Translations under genes and position numbers: made by a program
Shown: positions 6,074-12,064 of the stretch, piece after piece
How the letters are laid out: each line of letters begins with the position of its first letter
How positions within the stretch are numbered: position 1 is the stretch's first letter
DNA from: Pseudobdellovibrio sp.
GTDB taxonomy: Bacteria; Bdellovibrionota; Bdellovibrionia; Bdellovibrionales; Bdellovibrionaceae
Length of the DNA: 12,064 nucleotides
Direction: 5' to 3'
Assembly: GCA_025449725.1 (NCBI GenBank)
Contig: JANWIU010000182.1
Coordinates: forward strand, 1 to 12,064
Notes under the pieces: generated by a model
The model's database searches: none
What the model was told of the DNA's origin: nothing
What the model saw: only the letters and a program-made list of their open reading frames with translations

Positions 6074-6562
6074 ATGAAGTTAATTCTAGTGCGGCACGCC
6101 AAGGCGATGGATCGAGTGAAAGCTTTATTAAAATCAATTTCTGAAGAAGACCGCCCGCTGACTAAAAAAGGCAAAATTAAGTTTTCAGAACATGCAAAGC
6201 TTCATGCATAAGAGTTTGCCGGCACCGAGCTTTTTATTACATCAGAATACTTAAGAGCGCGGGAGACGCTTGATCTTTTGCTGCAGTACTTGCCAAAAGT
6301 CAAAACCGAGCGGCCGGTGCTGACACTTAAAAAAATCACTCCGGACGATTCGCCTTTGAATTTAATAAAGTGGCTTAAAACCAGAAGTGAAAAAAAACTG
6401 GTGGTTGTCGGGCATGAACCGTTTATTTCTAGATTTTTTGAGAAGGCCTCAAAAAAAATGGAGCTTGTAAAAATAAAATTGGGCGCCATCATTTGCGCCG
6501 ATATTCAGTTTTCAGAAGATCATTTCGCAATCAAATTCGAAAAAATAATTCAGCCGGAATGA
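6074..6562 (+). pseudogene. sixA: sixA-like phosphohistidine phosphatase, interrupted by one in-frame stop
   Basis: Reading from the ATG at 6074, the first 45 codons give a textbook SixA start: MKLILVRHAKAMD with the Arg7-His8 catalytic motif, then RPLTKKGK. Codon 46 is TAA at 6209-6211. The same frame then continues uninterrupted to 6562 with the rest of the family pattern: LFITSEYLRARETLD (Arg61, Arg63) and VVGHEP with His114, the second active-site His. Total length is about 161 residues, right for SixA, which removes phosphate from phospho-His on HPt domains. No frameshift is needed; one base change from AAA, GAA or CAA explains the stop. After the stop the only early restart is a TTG at 6278, which would lose both the RHG region and RARET. 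It is most likely a recent pseudogene, or a sequencing error. The stop lies 20 bp from the convergent NagB-like stop. Confidence 0.85.
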
Positions 6563-6563
6563 G

Positions 6564-6584
6564 AAGGTTCCAGGCAACCTTTTT
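6564..6584 (+). terminator. Hairpin between sixA and NagB-like genes, member of the GGTTCCAGG repeat family
   Basis: AAGGTT-CCAGGC-AACCTT followed by TTT: a 6-bp perfect stem with a short T run on the plus strand, directly after the sixA stop and overlapping the convergent stop codon. It shares AGGTTCCAGG (6565-6574) with the repeats at 4541 and 4559 and the inverted copy at 7960-7969. The stem is modest, so termination strength is uncertain. Confidence 0.5.
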
Positions 6585-7206
6585 AGATTTCGAAGTCGGT
6601 TAGGATCGTTAGATCCGGGTGTGAAAGCAATGCGCAGGCCGGAACTTCTTTTGCCATTCTAAGTCCGCCTTCAAGTGTGCGTATCAGAATATCTCTTTTC
6701 TTCGCGCCTTTAACAGCAATCAATAAAGCTTTGCATTTGTAAAAGGCGTTGGCGCCGTATGTTTTTCCCCAGGTGCCGTTTGCCAGCCCCAGGTTATGAA
6801 GTGTTTCGTTTTGCAATTGTACGCAGCCGCTGTAAAAGTTTGCCGGCAGTCCCGGCTCATGAAAGGCCACGTGACCGTTCATGCCTAAACCCAGAATTCC
6901 CAGATCGGCCTGGCTTTCGCCAACCTCAAAATATTCAATTTTAGGGGCGTAGCTTGGTAACTCATCAAAGAAAAATTGTTTGAAGACGTTTTTCTTTTCG
7001 CCGTCGAGAACGTCGTCGATTTGAATCATCTTCATCTTGTTTAAACATTCGGGGCGCCGAAGCTCCCAATCCTTGTATAACGGTTTTGGAGTCTCACCGG
7101 CAGGAACATAAATGCTTTTAGCCTTATACTCAGCCTGTTTTTCGTTAAGCCAAAGCGCAGCGGCCTGCACCCATTCGTTTTGCCCTTGAACTACGATCTT
7201 TTTCAT
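6583..7206 (-). CDS. NagB-family sugar-6-phosphate deaminase/isomerase-like protein
   Basis: 207 aa, shorter than typical NagB (about 240-266), with the reduction mainly in the middle lid region. Family marks are in order: SIYVPAGETPKPLY (31-44, phosphate-binding loop), MIQIDDV with Asp64 matching the NagB general base, GLGMNGHVAFHEPG with Asn110, His112 and Glu117, and a C-terminal EVPACALLSHPDLTIL strand like the PASxLQxHPNVT of NagB. Asn in place of the E. coli Asp in the NGH motif is, as I recall, common in Gram-positive NagB. Likely reaction: glucosamine-6-phosphate to fructose-6-phosphate plus ammonia; 6-phosphogluconolactonase is a less likely relative because of the FHEPG motif. There is no clear Shine-Dalgarno sequence. 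It is divergent, by 31 bp, from a PIG-L deacetylase and near a ROK kinase, which fits amino-sugar use. Confidence 0.82.
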   Translation of the reverse strand: MKKIVVQGQNEWVQAAALWLNEKQAEYKAKSIYVPAGETPKPLYKDWELRRPECLNKMKMIQIDDVLDGEKKNVFKQFFFDELPSYAPKIEYFEVGESQADLGILGLGMNGHVAFHEPGLPANFYSGCVQLQNETLHNLGLANGTWGKTYGANAFYKCKALLIAVKGAKKRDILIRTLEGGLRMAKEVPACALLSHPDLTILTDFEI

Positions 7207-7215
7207 AATTACAAT
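7186..7215 (+). promoter_or_regulatory. Candidate promoter of the PIG-L gene
   Basis: TTGAAC (7186-7191, 4 of 6) and TACAAT (7210-7215, 5 of 6), 18-nt spacer. The predicted start near 7222 gives a leader of about 16 nt that includes the GGTGA ribosome site before the ATG at 7238. The -35 lies within the first codons of the divergent NagB-like gene. Confidence 0.4.
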
Positions 7216-7244
7216 ACTCTAATAAATTTGGTGATTCATGTCTA
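7216..7244 (-). promoter_or_regulatory. Candidate promoter of the NagB-like gene, abutting the opposite promoter
   Basis: Minus-strand TAGACA (7239-7244, 5 of 6) and TAGAGT (7216-7221, 4 of 6), 17-nt spacer. The -10 ends 9 nt before the ATG, leaving almost no leader. Its -10 touches the -10 of the plus-strand promoter, so RNA polymerase should occupy only one at a time. Confidence 0.35.
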
Positions 7245-7927
7245 AAAGAAATATCGAAAAATACAGGTTATTAGTGGTGGCTCATCCGGATGATGAAACG
7301 CTGTTCTTTTCGGCGGCCATACAGCAACAGCAAGAGCTTCCTTGGACGGTTATTTGTGTTACAGACGGGAATGCCGATGGCCAGGGGTCGCACAGAGCCT
7401 TGCAGTTTAAGCAGGCCTGCAAAAAACTGAAGGTCACAAAATCCCTACACTGGGATTTTCCTGATATTTACGAAAAGCGGCTGGATGTTGCACGGCTGAT
7501 AGAAAAGCTGGAAGCCTTGCCGAAGCCGACGGAAGTTTACACGCACGGGGTGACCGGTGAATACGGGCACCCTCATCACCAGGATGTGAGCTTCGCTGTA
7601 CACTCTGTTTTTGCCAAAAAAACTCCAGTTTGGGCGCCGGCTTACAACTGTCATGCTGAAAAGATTTTTAGACTTTCGGAAGCACAATACAAAATTAAAG
7701 CTAAAATTTATTCCGAAGTTTATAAGGGCGAAACCTTGCGTTTCTCTGAATTTCTGCCGAACCGAAATGTGGATGAATTTACAAAAATTGGTCTTCCGGA
7801 AGTGCAAGAGTTGTACGAATGCCTGACCGAAAACCGCGAACCACAAAAAAATAAATTAAAAAAATACAAATGGTTTCACAGCTTCTTGCAAGAAAAAGTA
7901 AAGAAGAAAAATACCCGGCCTTTTTAA
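7238..7927 (+). CDS. PIG-L/LmbE-family zinc N-deacetylase
   Basis: 229 aa, normal for PIG-L deacetylases, which remove acetyl groups from N-acetylglucosamine moieties. The N-terminal LLVVAHPDDETLFF holds His16 and Asp19 (zinc ligands by analogy with MshB) and Asp18 (general base). TDGNADG follows, then THGVTGEYGHPHHQDVS with His111 and His114, one of which completes the metal site. The C-terminal tail is very Lys-rich and ends KKKNTRPF. No signal peptide, so it is cytoplasmic and probably acts on a small soluble sugar or sugar phosphate. It starts 31 bp from the divergent NagB-like gene and converges with a ROK kinase. With these neighbours it could serve as the GlcNAc or GlcNAc-6-phosphate deacetylase in place of NagA (inference). 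Bacillithiol- or mycothiol-type deacetylation is an alternative. Confidence 0.9.
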   Translation: MSKRNIEKYRLLVVAHPDDETLFFSAAIQQQQELPWTVICVTDGNADGQGSHRALQFKQACKKLKVTKSLHWDFPDIYEKRLDVARLIEKLEALPKPTEVYTHGVTGEYGHPHHQDVSFAVHSVFAKKTPVWAPAYNCHAEKIFRLSEAQYKIKAKIYSEVYKGETLRFSEFLPNRNVDEFTKIGLPEVQELYECLTENREPQKNKLKKYKWFHSFLQEKVKKKNTRPF

Positions 7928-7933
7928 GCTGAA

Positions 7934-7969
7934 CCTGGCACCTTTTGTAACAAACAGGACCTGGAACCT
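7934..7969 (-). repeat. Dispersed 36-bp repeat, copy B (inverted relative to copy A)
   Basis: Reverse complement of the element at 4559-4594 with a single mismatch (A at 4573 against G). It fills most of the 46-bp gap between the convergent PIG-L and ROK stop codons. Flanks outside the 36 bp diverge from copy A, apart from scattered identities on the GGTGCCAGG side. Confidence 0.9.
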
Positions 7970-7973
7970 AATT

Positions 7974-8903
7974 TTACTTGTGATATGTTTTGTACTGGAA
8001 AGCCATATAGCCTGCGCCCAGCAAACCGTTGTTGTTGTCTAAGCGCGAAACTCTGATTTTTGGAATAATTTTATGAGCGGCTTGTTGGCGGGCCAGCGAC
8101 TCTGCCATGATTTTTTGGGTTTGGGGTAAAAATAAATCCGAAGCCTGGGCAAACGATCCTGAAAACACTATTTCACTCGGATAATACAAAACAACGATGC
8201 TGCAAAGATACTGCGCCATTAGTTCGGCATACTCAGCAAAGAAGCGCGATACTTCAATATCGCCGTTCTTTGCGAGTTCACTGAGTTCTTTTGCGTCCTT
8301 AAATTTTCGGTTAGTTTTTTTAGACACCCATTTAACAAAATTTACGCCGGACAAAAAGCCTTCGGCACAGCCGGGGGCTCCGCATTCGCAGTGAGCATCG
8401 TGATCCTGAGGCCGCAAAATGAGATGGCCGCCTTCGGAATGTAAGCCGCCACGGCCGCGAAGAATTTTGTCATCTATTAGAACCCCTACACCCAGCCCGG
8501 TTCCTAATGTGATACAAACTGTATTTGCAGGGGAATGCTTCAACCAGCGCTCGCCCAGCACAGCGGCAACAGCGTCGTTATCAAAAACGATAGGAATTTT
8601 TAAATTTTTCGAAAGATCTTTTACAAAATTAATTTTCTTTTTTTTCCAACCGAAGTTCGTAGGGTCTAAAAGAACTCCACTTTTGGCGTGAAGCGGGCCG
8701 GCTGAGCCAATCCCGATGGCGGTAATTTTATTGCCGGAATTCATCAAGTCTTTGCAAATGGAAACGATTTGTTTTTTTAAGGCAGGCCAACCCCCACTGA
8801 GATGTGTTGCAGCCTTAACTTGCTTAACAATTTTGCCTTTTTCGGTTACTACGGCAGCAAAAATCTTGGTTCCGCCGAGGTCCATCGCAATTACGTGTTT
8901 CAT
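7974..8903 (-). CDS. ROK-family sugar kinase (glucokinase or N-acetylglucosamine kinase type)
   Basis: 309 aa from the ATG at 8903; an in-frame TTG two codons upstream is possible but poorer. Motifs in order: DLGGTKI (8-14, ATP phosphate loop), GIGSAGP, FDNDA with catalytic Asp110, LGTGLGVGVLIDDKIL, SEGGH with His160, and the ROK zinc motif CECGAPGCAE (172-181) with Cys172, Cys174 and Cys179. There is no N-terminal helix-turn-helix, so it is a kinase rather than a NagC/XylR-type repressor. It phosphorylates a hexose at C6 with ATP. Glucose, GlcNAc and mannose cannot be told apart by eye, but the NagB-like and PIG-L neighbours favour an amino sugar. No Shine-Dalgarno sequence; a good promoter ends 8 nt before the start. 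Confidence 0.92.
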   Translation of the reverse strand: MKHVIAMDLGGTKIFAAVVTEKGKIVKQVKAATHLSGGWPALKKQIVSICKDLMNSGNKITAIGIGSAGPLHAKSGVLLDPTNFGWKKKKINFVKDLSKNLKIPIVFDNDAVAAVLGERWLKHSPANTVCITLGTGLGVGVLIDDKILRGRGGLHSEGGHLILRPQDHDAHCECGAPGCAEGFLSGVNFVKWVSKKTNRKFKDAKELSELAKNGDIEVSRFFAEYAELMAQYLCSIVVLYYPSEIVFSGSFAQASDLFLPQTQKIMAESLARQQAAHKIIPKIRVSRLDNNNGLLGAGYMAFQYKTYHK

Positions 8904-8911
8904 CGACAAAA

Positions 8912-8940
8912 ATTCTAATTTCAGATGAAGGCGGTGTCAT
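8912..8940 (-). promoter_or_regulatory. Promoter of the ROK kinase gene, probably leaderless
   Basis: Minus-strand ATGACA (8935-8940, 5 of 6) and TAGAAT (8912-8917, 5 of 6) with the ideal 17-nt spacer. This is the best sigma70-like promoter in the window. Only 8 nt lie between the -10 and the ATG at 8903, and there is no ribosome site, so the transcript should start 1-2 nt from the start codon. Confidence 0.55.
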
Positions 8941-9127
8941 GAAAATAACCCAGCCGGAAGCCTTCTTTTTGCCGGTTTCGCGGCATGGCAACGGACTAAT
9001 AAAGCTGATTAGATCTTTCTACAGGCAAAATGGTATCAAAAATCACAGAAATTTTTTCAAGACCGTGGCACTGGCCTTGCTCCTTAAGCTTTCAAACGTA
9101 ATAACTGGTGTCAGAGTGGGGTGGAGC

Positions 9128-10105
9128 ATGGCTAAGTATTTTTATTTTCTGGTGATGATTTCGTTGTTTTCTTGCCAGCAAGCACCGCCTTCCAAACCCA
9201 AAGCACAGTCGCAGAATAATCCGGCTCCGAAGACGAAGCCAACACCTGTGACCCCGACTCCTAAAGAGCCGCAGGCTTTCAAAGTCTCTGTTATGGCTTA
9301 CAATCTGGAAAATTTTTTTGATAACGTAAAAGACCACGATGAAACCCCGATCGCAGACGAAGTCTTTGCAAAAAAGATTTCGCAAGTGGCAAAAGGAATT
9401 TTGCAAGTTCAAAACGGCAAAGGCCCAGACATTTTATTTGTAGAAGAAGTTGAAAACATTAATGCCTTAAATAAATTGCAAGAGACGCATTTGGCTGCTG
9501 CCGGATTCAAATCGGTTACATTGCTGGAAAGCAATGACGAGCGCGGAATTGATGTCGGTGTGATTTCGAAATATCCGGTGGAAGGCACTCCGGTTTTGCA
9601 TAAAATGCCTTTTTCAGATGTGAATCCTACCCGTGGAATTTTAGAAGTACCTTTAAAACTTCCGAACGGTAAAATTCTTCGTGCATTTGCAGTGCACTTT
9701 CCTTCCCAAGCAAACCCTGTAGAGCAGCGTAAAGCCGCCGCCGAGCTTTTACGTGACCTCATGATTCATGCGAATGCCGATTATGTTGTGGGTGGCGGAG
9801 ATACCAATATTAAAAATTCCGAAGAAGACCGCGAAAAAATCTACAGCGGAACCTTTAAAGATTTTCAAGTGACACATTTAATTGCGGCACCGAAGTTTCC
9901 TGGCAGTTACTTTTACAAAGACCATTGGGATTACCTCGATGCGATTTTTACGCGCGAAAAAGTCATGCTGGCAGACACCGTTAACACACCAAAGGCGGCT
10001 GCGACTCAGTTAAATGAGAATGGTTCTCCAAAACGCTTCGATAAGGCTGATGGTACGGGGATTTCAGACCATTTGCCTATCTATGTAGAGCTGAACCTGC
10101 AATAA
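9128..10105 (+). CDS. Endonuclease/exonuclease/phosphatase-fold lipoprotein
   Basis: 325 aa from the ATG at 9128. The frame is open back to 8939, but 9128 begins a lipoprotein signal (MAKYFYFLVMISLFS-C16) with a G-rich ribosome site just before it. The 63 extra residues show no domain, and the 8939 ATG lies in the opposite promoter. Gln17 after the lipid Cys predicts the outer membrane. Residues 17-50 are a Pro/Lys-rich linker. The EEP domain follows: NLENFFD (Asn59), ILFVEEVEN (Glu106 or Glu107 for metal), AVHFPSQ (His190), GGGDTN (Asp225, Asn227), HWDYLDAIF and SDHLP (Asp314, His315). The family cleaves phosphodiesters in nucleic acids or phospholipids using Mg2+. The active site looks complete, so a surface or periplasmic nuclease or phosphodiesterase is likely; the substrate is unknown. 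Confidence 0.88.
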   Translation: MAKYFYFLVMISLFSCQQAPPSKPKAQSQNNPAPKTKPTPVTPTPKEPQAFKVSVMAYNLENFFDNVKDHDETPIADEVFAKKISQVAKGILQVQNGKGPDILFVEEVENINALNKLQETHLAAAGFKSVTLLESNDERGIDVGVISKYPVEGTPVLHKMPFSDVNPTRGILEVPLKLPNGKILRAFAVHFPSQANPVEQRKAAAELLRDLMIHANADYVVGGGDTNIKNSEEDREKIYSGTFKDFQVTHLIAAPKFPGSYFYKDHWDYLDAIFTREKVMLADTVNTPKAAATQLNENGSPKRFDKADGTGISDHLPIYVELNLQ

Positions 10106-10139
10106 ATCGCTGGCCGTAGGTCTGGACGTCTTGATGTTC

Positions 10140-10168
10140 TTTATTTTCAAATTTTAACCCGATATTAT
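10140..10168 (+). promoter_or_regulatory. Weak candidate promoter of the HELGH protein gene
   Basis: TTTATT (10140-10145, 3 of 6) and TATTAT (10163-10168, 5 of 6) with a 17-nt spacer; 8 nt to the ATG at 10177 and only a poor ribosome site (AAAGA). Fits the leaderless pattern seen at other genes here, but the -35 is weak. Confidence 0.25.
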
Positions 10169-10176
10169 AAAAGAAC

Positions 10177-11634
10177 ATGCGGTTAAAGCTCTTTCTTTTT
10201 ATTATTCTATTTCAATGTTCGGTGTTTTCTGAGGTTCAAACTTCGCAAGTGGAAGAAACCTTAAGAGATGTTGCGGTTGCAGCAGGTTCAACTGAAATTC
10301 AAATGTGCCGTAATATGCAAGCTTTGAGCAATGGTCAGAACCTCACCAGTGCTGTTTGTGAACCTTATTGGCCAAAAACAACTGCAGTCGTAATCACAGC
10401 GACTCCGCAAAATACGTTGGCAGGATCGGGTGATTCAACATCTGTGGGCGTAAGTTCGGAAGATCGACAGATCGGAATACCTGATTGGGCAGAGCAAGTC
10501 CGAGATAGACCTGAAACAATAGATAAAAGCTCAACGAGCTACGAAGGTGACAACAGCCCGATGCAAATGGCGGAGCTGGGTCGGACGATGGGCTCCAGAG
10601 CTGAATTACGAGCAATGGAATCAATGTTTGCAAGAACCCGCAGTAGTGTTGCATCCAGATGCTGTGGCAGCAATCAAGAATGTTTGAACGTGTTTCGCCA
10701 GGTGCGGCTGCAGTTTTGTACGAATCCTCGTGCGACGACTCATCCGAATGAGCCTGATCGCTGTACAGGCCGCGACAGTGGAGTGTTTACTAATACTGAT
10801 GATGAAAATCTGATGGTTTGGTGGCTGCTAAGAATGCGTCGTGAGCCTGCTGACGTTCAAGAGGCGACTCGGGCTTCAGTTTTACAGGACAGTCCGCAAT
10901 TACGAAATCGCTTAGGTCAAGTAGCGCCAGGAATGGTCAGCATTTCAAGATATGAAAGAGCCGACGACGGCGGCGAAACCCTTTGGACTTTCCGGCATGA
11001 ACTGGGCCACGCTTGCAGTAGCATACGCAGACAAATCGCTACACGTGACGGATCTACTTTGGCAGCGGGTGATGATTATGATCCGGACCCTCAAGCGTAT
11101 TGCAGATATAATTCTCAGGGTTTTCAACAATTTTCATTTATGGGTGATTTTATGCACCCGGAAAATGCAAGAGAAACCGGAACCTGTATTTCTAACGGTA
11201 TTCGGGAAGAGTTTCGAAACAGTAGTGATCAATCTTATATTGCAAACGCCTGTTACGGAGCCAAAATCGAAGAAGGCTTGGCCGAAGCATTTGCTTTGCT
11301 GACTGCAACTCCTGAAGATGTCATGTACAATTTGGAACGATCATGTACGTTTCCGCCATCGCGGGTTCACTTTACCGGGCATAAAATTGTTCAGTGTATC
11401 GCACAAAATTCTCCGCGCTTTCGTAACACGGTTTTAGCCGCGCCGATTTGCAGATTGAACCAGCAGCAAGCTGAAGCAACTTCTACAACTACAGAAGGTG
11501 GCCTTGTTGAAGGCCTTATCCGACCGTTTATGAATAACGTTAGATTGTTGTCGCCAACAGGAGTTGTCCCTACGCCTTCCGGCCAACAGCCTCCGGCTTC
11601 TAATTCGCAAGAATCGCAGGATGGTCAGCAATGA
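10177..11634 (+). CDS. Secreted HELGH-motif putative zinc metallopeptidase, family unknown
   Basis: 485 aa. An N-terminal signal peptide (MRLKLFLFIILFQCSVFS) gives export; the Cys at 14 lacks a proper lipobox, so signal peptidase I is likelier. Residues 80-150 are low-complexity, polar and Ser/Thr-rich. FRHELGHACSS holds a zinc-peptidase HExxH site: His274, Glu275, His278. About 90 residues later KIEEGLAEAFALL supplies Glu366 or Glu370 as a possible third ligand in an E-x-x-x-E/A helix of gluzincin type (inference). Many Cys (for example SRCCGSNQEC, QFC, RCTG, and the Cys near HELGH) indicate a disulfide-rich extracellular fold. The C-terminal tail is Gln/Ser/Pro-rich. No recognised family outside the motif. 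Its stop overlaps the next start as ATGA, so the two exported proteins are coupled and may form a pair. Confidence 0.75.
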   Translation: MRLKLFLFIILFQCSVFSEVQTSQVEETLRDVAVAAGSTEIQMCRNMQALSNGQNLTSAVCEPYWPKTTAVVITATPQNTLAGSGDSTSVGVSSEDRQIGIPDWAEQVRDRPETIDKSSTSYEGDNSPMQMAELGRTMGSRAELRAMESMFARTRSSVASRCCGSNQECLNVFRQVRLQFCTNPRATTHPNEPDRCTGRDSGVFTNTDDENLMVWWLLRMRREPADVQEATRASVLQDSPQLRNRLGQVAPGMVSISRYERADDGGETLWTFRHELGHACSSIRRQIATRDGSTLAAGDDYDPDPQAYCRYNSQGFQQFSFMGDFMHPENARETGTCISNGIREEFRNSSDQSYIANACYGAKIEEGLAEAFALLTATPEDVMYNLERSCTFPPSRVHFTGHKIVQCIAQNSPRFRNTVLAAPICRLNQQQAEATSTTTEGGLVEGLIRPFMNNVRLLSPTGVVPTPSGQQPPASNSQESQDGQQ

Positions 11635-12064
11635 AACCTTTAATTTATTTATTTTTAGTTTTTGGTTTCTGTGTTTCAGCAGTTGCGGAAGAATCCAAAA
11701 TTACGCCGGTAGAAATTGAAATCACAGAGCTGACGCCTAAACGCGGTCACGTGCGAGTCCTATCATTTTTTTATGATGGCAAAAGCTGTAATGTACAAAC
11801 AAGCAGTAAAAATAAACGCTCCGAAAGCATCAGCCGCTGTAAAAAAATTGTGGATTCTTTAGGTCGTGAGCTAAAACAAAAAGAGCTACCTTCTGATTTT
11901 ATTAATCCTAAAGGTAGTTATTGGGCGGTGAAGTTAAAGTCCTCATCTACCAACTGGAACCAGACAGTCCAAAAAGAAAAAATGAGTATGTGTGATTCAG
12001 CAGGAAAGTGCACAGAGCCCGCGCCTGCACCGGCCAGAACCATAGCTAAAACCTTGCTTAAAGA
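11631..12064 (+). CDS. Exported protein of unknown function, 3' truncated by window end
   Basis: The ATG at 11631 overlaps the stop of the HELGH gene (ATGA), and the frame stays open for 144 codons to the last base. It starts with a signal peptide (MKPLIYLFLVFGFCVSAVAEE, cut near AVA). The mature part begins with a beta-like stretch (ITPVEIEITELTPKRGHVRVL) and contains four Cys spaced as two pairs (SCNVQ and SRCKK, then MCDSAGKC). A short Pro/Ala run (EPAPAPAPA) follows. Such small disulfide-bearing domains are often secreted binding or inhibitor modules, but no family is recognised. Coupling to the upstream putative peptidase suggests a partner, inhibitor or chaperone role (inference only). 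Confidence 0.75.
   Translation, partial: MKPLIYLFLVFGFCVSAVAEESKITPVEIEITELTPKRGHVRVLSFFYDGKSCNVQTSSKNKRSESISRCKKIVDSLGRELKQKELPSDFINPKGSYWAVKLKSSSTNWNQTVQKEKMSMCDSAGKCTEPAPAPARTIAKTLLK

Noticed and set aside
6209..6211. Recoding or readthrough at the sixA stop
   Set aside because: TAA is not a selenocysteine or pyrrolysine codon, the position is not an active-site residue, and no recoding structure is evident.
4559..7969. Composite transposon bounded by the 36-bp repeats
   Set aside because: No transposase inside, no target-site duplication seen, and the enclosed genes look like ordinary chromosomal ones; a dispersed intergenic repeat fits better.
8939..9127. ATG at 8939 as start of the EEP-fold gene
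   Set aside because: It would put a lipoprotein signal at residue 64 and places the start codon within the -35 of the ROK kinase promoter; 9128 is the better start.

Overview
This is a bacterial chromosomal window with moderate, slightly AT-leaning composition and dense gene packing on both strands. About half of the products carry export signals: a glutathione peroxidase, a deiminase-fold protein, a lipoprotein nuclease/phosphatase and several secreted proteins of unknown function. An AidB-like acyl-CoA dehydrogenase, stand-alone cyclic-nucleotide-binding proteins and lysine-rich proteins ending in Pro/Lys-rich linkers together suggest a Gram-negative of the Bdellovibrio-like group (Bdellovibrionota). 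That assignment is an impression from protein style. No rRNA, tRNA, phage, transposase or CRISPR is present.

Left part (1-3600): the 3' end of a gene resembling a DUF4129/transglutaminase-like C-terminus overlaps an exported glutathione peroxidase. Convergent to it are two tandem CRP-like cyclic-nucleotide-binding proteins with no output domain. Divergent from those is an AidB/ACAD11-like acyl-CoA dehydrogenase, whose 3' end overlaps by 4 bp that of a small secreted protein. That small gene is divergent from a LysR-type regulator, with an AT-rich shared control region between them.

Middle part (3600-8940): LysR, an exported agmatine-deiminase-like protein whose HxD motif reads DxD, a sixA phosphohistidine phosphatase gene broken by one in-frame TAA, and a probable amino-sugar group. 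The group comprises a NagB-family sugar-6-phosphate deaminase, a PIG-L/LmbE deacetylase and a ROK sugar kinase. All three convergent junctions here (LysR/deiminase, sixA/NagB, PIG-L/ROK) carry members of one GGTTCCAGG-type repeat family. Two of them hold near-identical 36-bp copies in opposite orientation about 3.3 kb apart. Next to the first copy is about 190 bp of non-coding DNA rich in inverted repeats.

Right part (8940-12064): an endonuclease/exonuclease/phosphatase-fold lipoprotein, then a secreted HELGH-motif putative metallopeptidase that overlaps by ATGA a second exported protein running off the window end.

Working picture: the ROK kinase, PIG-L deacetylase and NagB-like protein could together turn N-acetylglucosamine into fructose-6-phosphate, with the PIG-L protein doing NagA's job; this is inference. 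Several genes lacking a Shine-Dalgarno sequence have a -10-like hexamer 6-9 nt before the start codon, which suggests leaderless transcripts.
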